From Paralichthys olivaceus (Eukaryota > Chordata > Actinopteri > Pleuronectiformes > Paralichthyidae): a DNA stretch of 64,000 nt. A model generated the notes under the pieces. That model was not told the DNA's origin. It saw nothing but the letters and a program-made list of their open reading frames with translations, and did not search any database. This document shows, piece after piece, positions 32,061-46,683 of this stretch. The position numbers were made by a program, and so were the translations under genes. Where the stretch lies: positions 16,574,316 through 16,638,315 of the forward strand of contig NC_091098.1 in assembly GCF_024713975.1 (NCBI RefSeq), in the 5' to 3' direction. Each line of letters starts with the position of its first letter. Position 1 is the first letter of the stretch.

Positions 32061-32874
32061 AGGGGATTTCGTCACTGGATGTAAAAAGAAGATGTTATAG
32101 TCATGCATGATGTAATATAGTATATGTGTTTTTAACATATTAAATAGAAGAATAAAATCCCACCCACGCATTAAGTAGAAACTGATATCTATCATAAACC
32201 ACTCACCGTCCAAAGGGACTGTTTCATGTAAATTACTAAATTGTAAACATTCATACAGACAACTGATTTTAGCTCATGGCAAAATCATAAAAGCTGAATA
32301 TATTGGGAACTATAACAGATCAGTTTAATGTGAGACCTGTTGCCATTAGCTGGATGTTTTTCGTTCCTGACCTGTTGCACTGCTGTTCTGTCTTTTGGCG
32401 GAAGATGGCGCCATTTCATCACCTATTTGGGAGTTCAACTGTGGCTCCCATAAAGACGAGATCACACAGCATAATGGTATGATTTAATAAGATTATTGTA
32501 ATCATGCCTCGAGTGATGACAAGTTTCATACTTCACAGGTGCCTCATTTTTGTTTTAATAGCTGTAATCTGTCAACTGCTGCTGTGTACTTAACAGATGA
32601 CTGGGATTCTCAGAGGCCGGCGTGAAACAGACAATAATGAGGCTCCTCTCGTCATCTCTCACCATATTGTGTTGAGTCTCCTGCCAGTCCTATCTGGGTT
32701 CTGCATGGATGAGACTGTGTGGAGACAGTCCAATACTTTCAGTGACTGTTAACATTCCACATCAGTCTCCCTCCACACCGACACTGCTGATGCTATCACG
32801 CAGAACTGGGTATGACTACAAAGACGCACAAGCAATCATCACTCACACACATGCATGCGCAAGTGCACGTGAAG

Positions 32875-32875
<1 letters not shown>
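32061..32875. other. Intergenic stretch, nothing recognised
   Basis: No exon, RNA gene or repeat structure that I can support. Confidence 0.4.
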
Positions 32876-32905
<30 letters not shown>

Positions 32906-33130
32906 TGTTTGAACTTCTATCTCAGTGAGGACACTGACATAGTGCATTCCCCAGTCCCTTACCCTATCCCTAACCATCCAAACTAAATGCTGAACCCTAA
33001 CCTAAACCTAGTTCTAACCCTTAAGCCAAGTCTTAACTCTCAAACAGCCCACTGAAAAAATGAGGACAGGTCAAAATGTCCTCACTTTTCAAAAATGTCC
33101 TCACTCTGTAGGGTCTATGCTTAAAAATGG
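32876..33130. repeat. Dispersed repeat copy C next to a CA run
   Basis: A CA run (to 32901) is followed by AACTTCTATCTCAGTGAGGA, CATAGTGCATTCCC, repeated CCTAACC words, CCAAACTAAATGCTGAACC, AAGCCAAGTCTTAAC, CAGCCCACTGAAA and AATGTCCTCACT (twice). It is the longest and best preserved of the three copies in the window. It has the shape of an element whose 5' end is always joined to a CA microsatellite. Confidence 0.75.
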
Positions 33131-36100
33131 ACCTTTAATTACAAAATGAGGCGCACACACAAAGAGCCATGATGAGACACTGGCTGTCAAATGGATAATT
33201 GCTGTATTTTTAGGTCAATAAAATTTTAATAGAGAGCATTAAGCATGCAGTTATAAAGGTCACACAAACAAGCACACCTGCACACAAACACACACACCCA
33301 CACACACACGTGATTGCAGTGCCAATGGCGTCGTTTAGAAGAGCATCAAACGGAGAGGAGCATCTCTGTCTTTGGTATCCTACAGGCGCAGACCTGCCGG
33401 CTTCAGTCAGCCCATTTCACCATATTATCCCTCGTATATCAAACTGTCACTGCAGAGAAAACAAGCCGTCCAGAGATCAAAACACAATAAGGCTTTGTCT
33501 TGGTGCCACAGTAAGTGACTGAGAGACATCCTGATGGGAAATGAGATGTGAGCCTGGCATTTGTTTCACTGTTTGGTTGCATTACTTAACCAATCTTAGT
33601 TTATTGTACTGTTATGAAGGAATCAATGTTTTCACTACAGCATCACAAGCTGAACAACCATAAAAAATCTATCTATCTATGTTTTAATCCTGGACCACAA
33701 CCTCTTCCTCACTGCAGAACCTTGTCAGCTTCTAATTGGCTAATTCACTCAACTTGTCTGGGCACGATCACTACTGGATTTTATGACAAAGAGAACAACT
33801 GCTATGTTTTCTTCATGTTTCACACCACCGCTCTGTTTTTCACTAAAGGCGTCCTCTTCTCAGCTTAAGTGTCATTTACACTGTTTAATACATTCAACCA
33901 TCATTGAATATACATACCAGTTTTTTTTTATGTCGTACGTAATTTTCCTTAATGAAATGCTTTTGATTTAGGCTAAACTAACTAATGTTTTAAAGTTGGT
34001 AAAGTGATTAACCACTTTCAAATGGGGCTTTTGAAAGTTTGAGGAAAGAATTTTTTCACCCATATAAAGTAAATGTGTAAAATAATGTAAAATATTTTTT
34101 ATGTCTTTTATTGTTTTCTAAATAAAACTTTGACTAATGCGTTACAATGGGTTTTTATAGTTGAAAAACTGAATATGTTAAGGAGCCTAATAATAATTTG
34201 ACTTTAAATGAAATTGATGGCACCTCCAATCTGTTCAGGATTTCACTTAAATTCAATCAAAAAATGTGTTTCGCTATTATCCATTATTTATTTGTATGGG
34301 CAGTCGGCTGCCTCAGATTATTTTCACATAAAGCCAACTATTAACATTTTAGAAGTATTGTCTTGCCAGAAAACCTAATTTCTGTAAGTTTATATTTTGA
34401 AGTTTATTCCTCATAACATGTGAGGAATAAATAGACTTTCTGTTTTTGTTGCCTCCTTCTTCAAGATCTTCAAGACCATGTGTGCTGCTGGCTGGGTGTG
34501 GCTTCCTATTTACTGATTTCCCGCCAATACTCCTGAGCTGCATCTCCTGATCAAGACAATAACACTTTACAGTTCATAAAACTACAGCCACACTTATACG
34601 TTTTAGTTTTTAAACTAAAACCGTCCAGATGTGTGTTTTATCTTCATATCAAACGTAATCTCCATCCATACTAGCACTCCTGAAAACACAGATCATATGA
34701 CCATTCATGTAAACAGGAAGCAATACTACAAATGAGAAACAGCAATGGTGAAAGGTTAACACAGGGATGATTTTGTTTGTTTTAACTCTTAGGAAGGAAT
34801 TGTTTGCATCCACCACCGTTAGTTGTGTCTTATAAGACCCAATGAGGAGGGGAATACAGGTGACGTATCAAATACTGCCCATCCAAACTTCTCAGTTTTC
34901 TGTGCTCTGGAATAGTTTGGACAGCAGGCGTGAACATAGCAACAGTGATGCATTTTGAAACAAAAACATCATCCAACATGGGGATGTAGTCTTTATGGAC
35001 CTGTTCCACCACAAAGACTTTTCCAGATTGTCTTTCACACTGTGGTAATAATGCTTTGATCAACTTTTCTGACTTGGTTTTTTACACTTATTCGCTGAAA
35101 CTGATAACTGTTGTCCTATTTACCTGTGCTTAAGATCACCTGCCTGCCCTTATCATAACCTGCCATACTCAGCCATATGTTCACGTCTGGACTCCTACCT
35201 TTCTTGGACTGGTTAGATTTACTAATTGATCAGAATGTGGGACCCATTCTTGGTATTGGCTCACTCAGTTTTTATATCAAACCCACTCTGTCCAGCCAGT
35301 ATCTCTCAAATCCTAACACATCAACACTGAAACGTATATTTTCTAATGTGTGACACAAGCTTCTGATGCTCCAGCTGAGGTGAGGAGCTCTATCTCTCCT
35401 GCCTGTGATGCTTTGCTGAACTCCATGACCCACAGATACACACAGAGATATAACTGATATAACTTCCCACTTGCCAGCACCCCCGTCTTCTACAACCCTT
35501 GCACGCCCCACCCTAGCATCCTCACTCCCTTACCTCATCCCCCTTCCTCTGCTGCTCTTTCTTTCAATTCATTCCTTTCCTTTGTACTGGGAGATGCAGA
35601 GAGGAAGAGAGGGACGGGGGAGGGATGGAGTGAAGGAGAGGGGCCTTTTGTTGGCTTTCAGGTGGTTTCACATGAAAAGCCAAAGCACACACCTTGGTTG
35701 CTGCCACCGGCCACTGCGTCTCACTTACTTCTGTTGAGTATGCCTGAGTTAGCCTTCAATCGCCTGCACAGCTCCGGCATGCACAAATACAGACAGGCAC
35801 ATTTGAGAGTGCACTCATCTATCGACATGCACATACAGGTGTGCACACACACACACACACTTATGTCGACTTTTGGCAACTTTAGATTGGAAAGGTGCTT
35901 GTGGGTGTTGGGGGAAGGGTGAAGAAGACATTTTGGGTGTGTGCGGAGTGGTGGGCGAGGGGTGGGTGCTGAGGTGAGGTTGGATGGAGTGTGTGTATTT
36001 GGGGGGTTGATTGCACAGCTACTTTCTCTTACTGCAAGGAGCTTTGGTAGACTTATGTGTGTGTGTGTGTGTTTGATTCCCAGGTAGACCACGGTGAGTG

Positions 36101-36639
36101 CTCTCAAGTTAGTGTCAGGTGTCAGGTAGCTACTTGTCTTTGTGTCTTCAAGGCTGCCGTTGCTTGGATAGTGTTTACAGCCCAGGGAGCAGGGGGGGGG
36201 GGGAGACAGCACCGGCTTTGATCTGATGCAGACTGTTTGATAGCGTGTAGGTGAGTGAGAGGGGTGAATGTGAGAAAGAAGGAGGGAGGGAGAGAAGGAA
36301 TATAAGTGCATGCATTCTTTTTCTGTGGCATGTTTGATTCTGCACACTTGCCTAAAAACTGTGAGTTTGAGCCATTAATTTATTGCAGGGCCGGGCCAAG
36401 CCTCTTTGGAGCAACAAGCAGAGGAGGCTCACATCAAATGCCGCACGTCATTTGAAGCATTTATCGCATAACAGAGGCATCACAGAGCAAGAAGCTGCAC
36501 CAAGGAGCTAATGTGAAAAAAACTGCTGTTTCTCTAACAAGCCGGTGCAGGGAAATAGAACACTGACATATTGTGGTAAAATGTTTTGATGCTGCTGGTG
36601 ATACATTCACTGCAACACTGCAATAACTATTCACACACA
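33131..36639. other. Intergenic stretch, nothing recognised
   Basis: No exon supported. Simple sequence includes a CA run near 33290-33309, a GT run near 36057 and a poly-G run near 36191. The long minus frame at 35721-36347 is a translation of CA- and CT-rich DNA, without splice context. Confidence 0.4.
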
Positions 36640-36900
36640 CTCTATACTGTCTATACACTCTATACACTCTATACTCTATACTACTTTATTTTCAACGGAT
36701 GTCACGCTGCACCTTTGAATATATATAGTCTTAGTTTTCTATTGTATTGTATTTGACTTAGTAGTAGTAAGCTCTTTCTACCTTGCTTTTACTTGAATTT
36801 AACTATTTCACTGCTGAGCTGACAGGTTTCTTCTTGTCCAACACCTCTCATTGTGCTGTTGACCCTGTGTTAACTGCATGACAAATAAAACTTGAAACTT
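36640..36900 (+). mobile_element. Probable L2-type LINE 3' end
   Basis: A CTATACACT-type tandem stretch (36640-36683) is followed by TGTCACGCTGCACCTTTGAA, a GCTGTTGACCCTGTGTTAAC block and TGCATGACAAATAAAACTTG with a GAAACTTGG end. This is the usual 3' untranslated end of L2 elements in fish. No reverse-transcriptase sequence is attached. Confidence 0.45.
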
Positions 36901-37177
36901 GGTGTGTTTGTGTGTGTGTGTGTGTGTCAGTTGGGAACAATCCATTCTGGGCAGCCAAAGGTCTGGATAAGGCTGATGTACATGTGTCGTCCTTAACGCT
37001 ACTGGAAGAAGCAGTTTAGTTTAGTGAAAAGCAAGTGATTCCAATCCATCAATATTTGGAGACATCAAACTAGATGATGCTACACATGAGCGTGCCCTGA
37101 GCAGCACCAGACAAAACCACAACATCGACGCCTTTCATCACAATGTCAGGGTGCATCATTTGATATCTGCTGACAGG

Positions 37178-37270
37178 CCACACAAGTATAACACAAGTTT
37201 TAACTACCACACAAGTATTACACACGTTTTAAGTACCACACAAGTATTGCACAAGTATTAACTACCACAT
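37178..37270. repeat. Short tandem repeat, ~34 bp unit, about 2.7 copies
   Basis: Units share ACCACACAAGTAT, CACAAGTTTTAA (or CACACGTTTTAA) and TAACTACC/TAAGTACC. Copies are nearly identical, so the array is recent. Confidence 0.75.
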
Positions 37271-40200
37271 ACAGCATGCACAATAGAGTAGATATGAATG
37301 CTGTGTCAGCAAAATCTTTACACCCAGACCCTGGAGGTGACAAGACCTTGTCCAGTGTAAAGGTGGGGTTGGTAAGCTAGCAAGTGCAGGTGCAGGGTAC
37401 AAAACAATTGCAGCGGATGCGTCCCACCCCCTCCTCAAAAGAAATTAAAGGCACACTGCCGGACAGCAGCTAGAAGCCGACCGTTCCGTAACTCTCTCAC
37501 CAACCTGTGGCTATCGTCTCTGCTTCAGCGTTGTATGTCTCTCCGTCTTTTGAAGACACCGGTCATGCACAGTGAGAACGGGGGCAGGGTACACGCAGGC
37601 AGAATGGTCGGTGTGCTACATTGCATTCTGTCCCAATAAATTGGTTGGTCTTGTTTATCTACCGTCCTGCAAGGGTCTCAGACACTGGCTTATTTTCTTT
37701 TTTTCAGACGACTATTTATTGATGGCTTATAATTGAAGGCAAATCAGGCAAAAAAGAATTTCAGAAACAATTAGTCAACCCTACCTTTAATGTGATTCAA
37801 ACTTTTCCGCCTCAAAAAGTATCTGACAAAAGGTTGAATTGCTGACACCTTGATATCAGTAGCAGTTTGGCTCTAAGCTAGGGAAATGCACCTCAATACT
37901 TTAGTTTAGTACCAAATAGACCATAATTAACATAATTTGACAGTCAAAAAAGTCACAATTATACTGTCAATGTCATTTTGTCAAAGGCAAATGCAAACAG
38001 GAAGCTTGTCAATCAAGAAGAAACTGAATACATCTAGCAAGTCAATACAGTTTAGTGAGTGGAGCTGCTACTTAACCCTTACATAAACTGACTAAAGACA
38101 TAAATGTGTTTATCCTTCTTAATAAAAGAAGAAAAGCAAAACATGGATTTTGCGCGTGTATTTGTGGCTTTATATTTGAGTGTTGCAGTGTATTGTTTGA
38201 TTTTAATAATTTATTTTACTGATGGGTTATTTGCTTGTTTTATTGGTTGTGGTGGTTTAATCATTGGTTTGTTGTACAGTTAGTTCGGATGGTCTGTATA
38301 GTGCACATGAATTATCCAGGTATTTGTAATTTTTTAAGATGAATAATTTGACTTTATTCAGGTTGCCTTGTAAAAACTGGCTATAGGGTAACAGATGACA
38401 GCTAACTCTAGCTTATTTACAGCGTTGATTAATGAGCACTGTTCTTATCAAATAGATTAACAAATACATGAAATTAGCCTTGCACCTTAGTATCAACTAC
38501 TTTATCATATGATTACTCCTCTATGTGAAATTGCTGTATGAAGTGAAATCAGCTGCTGCAGTGATAGCTATATATCATAATTAGCATTCCTTCTAATCGC
38601 ATATGAGTTAATTACAGTGACTCGCACATAAACCTGCACACATCCATCACAACTGCGTCAGAACAGGTGCATTGTAAACAAACACGTACATTATTTTTGT
38701 ACCAGTAAGGAGTGCTGTGCATGGTTGTGTGCGTATTTGTGATTGAAGTGAAGCAGGATGACAAACGAGGAGAAGAGAGAGGGAGACAGACAGAGACAGG
38801 CAGGAGACCAGACATGCAGGTTATTACAGTATGTGTGTTTTAGGGCTCCCCCGGGGCCAGACAATTAAAGAGCATTTAAAAAGATGACAGAGCTCGGTGC
38901 GCAAGAAGGGGAGAGGTGGAGAGCCCGGGGAGTGGAAGAAGTTTGCAGGTGCATGAGGTGCATGTGCATGTTTTCGTATGTGCATGTGTGACCATGGAAA
39001 TGAGTGTGCACGCAGTTTGTGCCTGAACTGTAAGGTCATGCAAGGTGTTCCTGTGAAGAGTCCATACATATCTGCCTGTGTGCAACTTAAGTATTGAGAA
39101 GAGAAGGAAATAAATATCATGAAACATCCCTTGAAAACAATTCGCACAAATGTCAATAGACAGAAGAAGCAATAACAGACACACCGATACAAAGAGGAGG
39201 AAAAAAGAGAAGAGAGAGAGCAAGAGAGAGATAGAGAGACAGAGAGAGAGAGATGTGAAGAACAGCTCTGAAAGAGTTTTTGTGGGGCCATAACAAAGGC
39301 CCCTCAGAAAACACAGTGGCACAGGAATGTTAATTAATTAATGAGAAACTATTCGGCCTACAGAGAATTGTGGAGAAAGAACGACAGAGACGGAGCAACA
39401 GACAGAACGACTGAAGCTGTAAATATAAACAAAAAAATTAACTCAAACTGGGCATAGAGACATTGAGTAATGAATGTAATCATACATTTACATTGGCTTT
39501 GCATGTGTGCATTTGCGTGCACATGAACGTTCTGCTGCTGCTGCTGTTGAATTAAATCCTAATTTCCTCAAGCCTCAGATTTCCAGGAACTGAGAAAACT
39601 GCCTTTTGGTCCACACTGACTACCATGCATTTTTCTGTTAATCCACTGGGGCTTGAATAGATTTTACGAGCCCAAGTGGTTATAAGATTTTATCAAATTC
39701 GTGGAGGACCATGTAATCCCTCTTATAAAACATGAAAGTCACCAAATCTGGATTTATTAGGTGTGATTGTTGCACTGTTGCTCAAATGCATTGGAATCAT
39801 TGGTTGGGATCGCGTTTTATAATGTTTAGTGGAAAAAACACATTATCACTCCTTCCAACTGCAACATCCATGAATGCGTTATTGCTTTCTGAATGGAAAT
39901 CCAGTTTGTCTTGCTTTGATTTGTTATAATTACAAAATGCATCATTAGTATCTTATGTAACATCCTGCACTTACAGGTGCACATGTAAAGTTTTTAAGTT
40001 GTGTAACACATGAATTGCATCCTGTCATTTATGGGCTACATATGGAAAAGCTCAGTTTTAATTTTTAATATTAGGTCTACGCCAGCATGACTTATGCACC
40101 GTCATTATGAAAAGGGCAGTTTGATGAAAACATATTAACTGTGAAATATAACGACTTTATCCCAGGCACGTTTTCACAAATCCACAATCTTCTCTCTGTA

Positions 40201-41251
40201 TACTGGAGTGTGTGCATGTGAAATAGATATGAGGACTACTTTGCGCTGGTCACTCATAATCTTTTCTTTTCTATGGGTGTCCGTGCGTGTGTGTGTGTGC
40301 AATCGTGACATTCCAGCAGCAGAAACCTGAGAAGGTGGGACTCACAAGACACTGGATTCTGCTCTTTCTGGGGACCAAGGGGTGCTGAAGTGTCAGAATT
40401 CCAATTTCCTAAAAACACTCACTCCCAGTCACACACTCTGACCCTCTGCATCTCTCTCACACAGCCAAACACACTCTGCTGCTTTCATTCTTATCCTCTG
40501 GAGCTTGATTTTTTTTTCCTCTTTCCTCTCTTTCAGCTGTAAACACTGTCTCATTTTCTCTCAGTTCCATTCATAAGGTCCCACAAGGAGAAATCATGTC
40601 CCACACCACTGTACTGCATTGCCACCCCCTCCTCTCTCCTTCACCTCTTTCCCTTGCCTTCAAACTAAACACTCACTCGCTCCCTTCACAGAGAGGCAAA
40701 GTAAAACAGGCAAAGGGAAGAAAGGGAGAAAGAGAGGGAAGAGTTTGAGAATCATGGGCCCCTCCTCCTTTCCGGAGATGCTCCAGCCCATCCCTAAATT
40801 GTGGGCCAATGAGGGTGGCTCATTCACAACTCATGCAGTCCTTCTACAATAGGTAAGGAGAGAGAGACAGAGAGAGGAAGAGACATTTACAAGGAGAGAG
40901 TGAAAGAGAGAGAGAGAAAGGGAGGGAGAAAGAGTGACTGTGTTTAGGGGAGAAGGACAGTGAGAAAGGAGAGGGCAGGGTGAGAGGGAAGACAGGAAAG
41001 AAGGGAAGGAAGTTCCAGCAGAGTTAACCCCTGGGAATGAAGCGGTAAAGAGAATGAAGAGATGAAGAGGTAGAGTTGACAGGGATAGATTTTCAGTGAG
41101 GACAACCTGCACAGGAGGAAAATATAAGTGAGGGGCTTCCAAAGGGAGACAGCAGATTTAGGACAGAGAAGAATCAGTGGAACCTCCTCGTCTATCACAT
41201 CTATCTCTTAGGACATTAGAGAGGACAAGACAGGAGACCCTGCTGGTGTAG
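37271..41251. other. Intergenic stretch and lgr6 upstream region
   Basis: No exon recognised before lgr6. Purine-rich runs occur at 39195-39255 and 40855-40995. The last few hundred bases probably include the lgr6 promoter and 5' untranslated region, but no TATA box or other defined start signal is evident. Confidence 0.4.
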
Positions 41252-41275
41252 ATGCAGACAGGTGGACAGTCAGAC

Positions 41276-41496
41276 ATGTTGCCTGTGCTTCTGCTTCTCT
41301 GCGTGGCTGGAGGAGTTTGGGGTTCCTCCCCCGGAGTGTGGGGGTACGGACGGGTCCAGGACAGACAGGGGCCGCAGGCATCATTGTGCCCGTCTCCGTG
41401 TCAGTGTGAGGAAGATGGGATATTCGTCATGGCGGACTGCTCAGAGTTGGGACTATCATCTGTGCCAGCCAACCTCAGCCCCCTCACCACTTACCT
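41276..41496 (+). CDS. lgr6: lgr6 coding exon 1
   Basis: Signal peptide and LRR N-cap. Ends ACTTACCT before GTGAGT, leaving two bases of a Leu codon. The 20 or so residues between the signal peptide and C38 are Gly/Gln/Arg-rich and poorly conserved in the family. Confidence 0.93.
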
Positions 41497-44400
41497 GTGA
41501 GTAACACATGCTACTGTTGAGTTAAGGTGCTGGATCTCATCCTGTTTCATCTTCACCTTTCCACATGCAGGCCTCTGACTGTGTCCTGCATTTCCTTGAC
41601 CTTTTGCCATTATTTTCTTGTGCTTCCACTTTGTGTGTCATGCTGAACCCTTCCCCTCGATCCCTACACCACCTATCATGCATTGTGGTGCCAACTCATC
41701 TAATCTGAAAAAAGGAAAACTTGACAGCCAATAGTGAGTCCCAATTAAAACATTAATTTGTAAATGAACATACTTTTACAAATAAGATTAAAACTACTAT
41801 ACATTGGAACTGGGATTTTAAAAATAGAGCAGTGGGCAACAGTCAGTTGGATGTGTTACCAGGAAACAGTGGCACAACCCGCATACATGATAAAAACGGA
41901 CAGGGGCCAAGTGGGAACATGTGTGTGTGAGAATGTGTGTGTGCGGACCACTATAGCAAAATTACTTGACCACTTTCAGTGTCAGGTTTCCAAGTGCCAA
42001 CTGGAGACCCAGCATGAGAGTGTGTATGTGAGCATGTGTGTGCCTTTGTGTACATCTATGTATGACTGCTTGTGAGTCTGTGTGTACGTCTTCTTCTAGA
42101 TAATTTTCAACATACTGAATATACAGTAAACATACTTATATAAATATATAACAGACTGAATTTACATATTCAGTATATTTTATGAGTGTGCCTAAGTTGC
42201 AAGCACAAGACAAGCGTGCGTGCGTGAGGAAGAGTTTGTGCAAAGATGTCTAAATGACCCCCCCCCATCAGGATATATAGAGCAAATAACAAGACAAGGA
42301 AACAGTTGTCACAATTGCTGCTACAAGGTTAGCATGCACAGAGCACACAATATGTGACAGAGCATGACGATACAGATAGCACTACTCACAAATCTCCTGG
42401 TAACATAACATCATACCAACAACTTGGCAAAATAGAAATGCCCTTGGGCAAGTACATTAATGTTACCTGGTACACAAATTCGGCTCCTATGCCTGCTTGC
42501 TAGGTAACCAATTAATTAGCTAACCCATTGGTGAGTAAGCTATCGCATTAGCAAGTGGTAAACTACCTATTAAGCAGAAAGAGAGCAACCTCTGCATATG
42601 TCTTCATGCCTTTCTACTCACTGAGGTCTCTCCACCATAGTCAGACAATCCATTAAAGCCGTTTTTCTGACATGACCTGTGGATAAAATCCGGAGAATCG
42701 GCTGCTGACTTTAACTGTAGTTTGCCTTCATGCGCGAGGGTGGACCAGCCGGGTGCAGCAGAGAGAGGCAGGAAGTGATGAATTAACTCTGCGTAGATCA
42801 TGTGATCACATTTAAAGGATCCAGACACTGTCGTCGACTCTTATCACCACAAACTATCTTGACATCTTCTTCTGTGTCTTCTACGTGTATGGCACGGGAG
42901 ATATTTGTTATCTTTTTTTTAAATGTATTTTTGTCTGTTGCGTCACCAACCCCCCGCTCACTCGCAGTGAATCCAGCGGGGATCCCCTGATGTGTTAACC
43001 ATATCGACTTCTCCAGGATATGTACAGACATTATACTGGGAGGGCAGGCAGATGAAGTCGGCTGAAATTGCGGAGCGTCTCACTTGGACATTTGTTTTCA
43101 CACATGCACCTCCAGGAACTCAGAGCATGTCTGAGAGCAGCTTGAGACTCATGGGAGAAATATCTGTGGTCTTTCACATCAGCTGCCATATCTCCCATTT
43201 ACAGAGCCAAGGTTGTGTAGGAACACCAGACTTTTATTAGAATACACACAATCAATATTGAATTACAATCATTTACTCCACCTTTAATGATTTGAGTCTA
43301 GATAAAAGTAACTCACTGTTTCGTAATAAAACAACTCAATAATTAAAAAGATGAGAATTGTTGGCATTTAACTTAGGAAACTATTAAGTCTTTATTTTGT
43401 TTGATCAATTGACAAAATGGTTCATTTGTGGGACTTAATTTGCAAAGGCTGACAGCATAATTTTTAAACATGATTGGTAAGGAATGCTTGAAAGCTCAAT
43501 TGGAGCACCTTGCAGATTACTCAACATATGTAAATACCATTAAAAACATGATTATTAACATTATTCATCAATAGTATTTTTATTTTACAATAAAAAGTTG
43601 GGGAAATCAAGCCCACTTCACCACCAGGACAGAGTGCACCAGTGCAGCAAAAGAGCCGTTATTCTAATATGATGTGGGGTCTGAGGAGTTACTTACACTG
43701 CCCCGCTGTGGCTTACAGACAGACCTTTTAAATTGCTTCACTGCGTAAGCCTCTGAGGACAGTTTAGAGACACTTTGTGATAACTGATATTGAAGTGATA
43801 GAAGTGAAAACCAGGAAACAGGGTGTGATAGAGCAGTTGCTCACTAGGGGCTCTGCAAGTATTACAGGAGTGGAGGGATACAAGTCAGAGGGAGTAAGGG
43901 GAGATCAACAGTTTATGTTGCTAACGACTTTTAAAGAGGGACATAAAGGAAAGACAACTTGACTTGAGTGATGCCCAACTCTGCAGCTGTCATGTGAGCC
44001 TGCGACGCCAGATATCACTGTGTCCATTTGAACATTAAAACACATGTAGAGTTTATGGTGTTGCTAACCTCATCCAGGAATCAGTTACCTATGAGAACAG
44101 CAGGCTGTTGGGCCCACAAAGGGGCATGCCACACAGGCCAGCACATACACATGCACACACACACACACGAAGTGACTCAAAGAGGAAGAGTGTTGAGCCT
44201 CTTAGTCCTCCTCTAATATAAAAACAGGGATGACCTGAAACTCCCTCCCCCCTCCCACACACACAAACATACAGACACACACACACACACAAACACACAC
44301 ACACTTTCTCTCTTTCTTCCTCTCACACACACAAACACAAGAGTAATTGTTCATTTCCCGTCGTTACCTAACGGTGGAACTGGACCAATTAGTGAGTTTG

Positions 44401-46254
44401 AGGGCTGATTTAGAATAAGATAAATAAACTCAGCGACCAACCGCACATGCCCACACACATGCAAACACACATTACTGCAGAGGAGAGAAGGAGGGAATGT
44501 GGGGCAGCAGGAGAGATACCGCAACAAATTAAGATACCGCACACAAGAGTCACAGATTTCTCGTTTGCCTTGCTGATAGAAATCATCAAACGCAAACAAA
44601 ACAACATCCCCTCCCTAACCCTGCCCACATGCGTGTGCGCACGCAAACAGGCACACACACACACACGCACACAACGCAGAACATTGCACAGTAGGCCAGT
44701 TTCTCATTTCATCCTTGAGTATAAAAGATTACAACAGCGGAGAGCTGGTCCAGTCCCCACCAGGATCTGTCAAACCTACCAGCACGCCCCAGTGTGCATT
44801 GGAGGCTGGATTAGCCTTCCGGCACATACTGTAGGCTGCCGAGGTCACAGAGATTTGCTTGGGAACAGTGCACATTACAAACCACATCCACATAACGCTG
44901 AGAAAGTATATGACATCATTCACCCATGTCATTGGAGAGCTCTTCAAAGTGAGCACAACTGTACGTGCTATAGAAACCAAGAGGGCAATCCAGGCTATGA
45001 ATGCTTCATTCCATTTTCTTGGATGACTCCAATCCATAAAGGTAGAAACATAATTAAATTATCATCAGCGGAGAAAAAGCTATTATAACACAACAGTGAG
45101 GTGAATGCAGGTTTACTCTGCAAAGGAATTCAACTCTTCGAAGGCAAAGATGCTTCAAGCAACTCATAACAAAGTGGGTAGAGATTTATGGCAATAATCG
45201 TTTCCGTGGGCAACGCATAAAATGAGCTGTCATATGAAACGCTTTGAAACGGTTCTCTTTGATATCAGATTAGAGAGGAAAAACACTGCCCGAGGGTGTG
45301 TGTCTGTTCGGGGGGTGTTCGTGCATGTGTGTTGATGTGTGATGAGTTGGAGAACACTATGTGCATCAGGGTTACGGGCTGTTTTATGTGTAGCTGCAAG
45401 CAAAGTAACATGTCATAAGAGATGGCTCCACAGTGACACAATAAGTAGGCTGTCTATCACAAATGTGAGCTGAGAGCAAGAGAATTAGTCAGCTGTGTCC
45501 CTGATAGACTTACAACTATTCAAGGAAAACATTTAATCGTGTTGAAAGTAAGTAATAAGTTCATGATCTGGCTGCTGTGATATCCTGAATATAGACAGTC
45601 AGTTTTTGGAAGGCTGTCAGGTGCTTATGTTTACACATCTCACGTTTCTCTCAGCAGCGTTCACTGCGCGCACACAGGTGTGTGAGAGGGATGGGAGTGC
45701 ATGTGCACTCGCATCTGAGGCTGGAGTTGAGCACCGATTAGGTGATGCTTTGTGGTAGTGGTGAGTGCAAAGAACGTCTAACGGGGTTTTAGCCAAGGCC
45801 AGGAAACCACAACGAACGCATTACCGGACAGAAGAAACCCATGGAGTGTGTGCAAGCGCATTAATATGTGTGTGTGTGAGGACCACCCAGAGTGCTGAGG
45901 TTTTTTTAGTCAGTGGAGGTGAAGCATGAAAAATTGAAGGAGGGATGATGAAGAAAAAGGGGTAGAAACTGACAAGGAGACAAGGATTCAAAATTTTGTG
46001 AAAAACATGAATTGGAAGATTTTGAATACTCAGGTCAAGTTTAAGCAGGAGAGCGTGCTCACACACACACAAGCATGCAAAAACACATGCACATACTGTA
46101 CGTAGACATGCATGACACAACATCCTGCCTCTTTGTGGTGGCCGTGACTGTAACAGTCGTGTGCGTGTCATTTAGCCATTATGTTGATGGAATGATTCCT
46201 ATCATGAGCAACCGGGGGTCATACTGTAAACAACATGTCTGAGAGAGTGAGACA

Positions 46255-46289
<35 letters not shown>

Positions 46290-46379
46290 AAAGAGGAAGA
46301 CGTTGTGAGGGATGGAGAGGGGAGGAAGAGTTGAAGGTACAGACTGAACAAAAATAAGAGAATGGCAGAAGAAAATAGA

Positions 46380-46410
<31 letters not shown>

Positions 46411-46626
46411 TTGTGTGTGTGTGTGGTCAGCAGAGGGTCCTCTGTACAGCAGCTATCAGCTCCAGCATCAGTGTCCTGGCTCCAGGCGTCTATGGTAGCC
46501 CCCCACCTCAACTACACTTCCCTCTCTCCCTCTCTCTGTCTATCCGTCTCCCCCACCTATTCTGCTTTCTTCACCTGTTTTCTCTGCCCCCCTCTTAGTT
46601 AGAAGAAGAATCCATACATTAAGTGC

Positions 46627-46683
<57 letters not shown>

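Noticed and set aside
35721..36347. 208-codon minus-strand frame
   Set aside because: Composition (Thr-His and Pro/Ser runs) reflects CA- and CT-rich DNA; no splice or start context.
44447..45088. 213-codon plus-strand frame in lgr6 intron 1, with a hydrophobic minus-strand frame across 44729-45037
   Set aside because: No acceptor/donor pair frames it, the first part is a translation of CA-rich repeat, and neither peptide resembles a known family; the two frames shadow each other.
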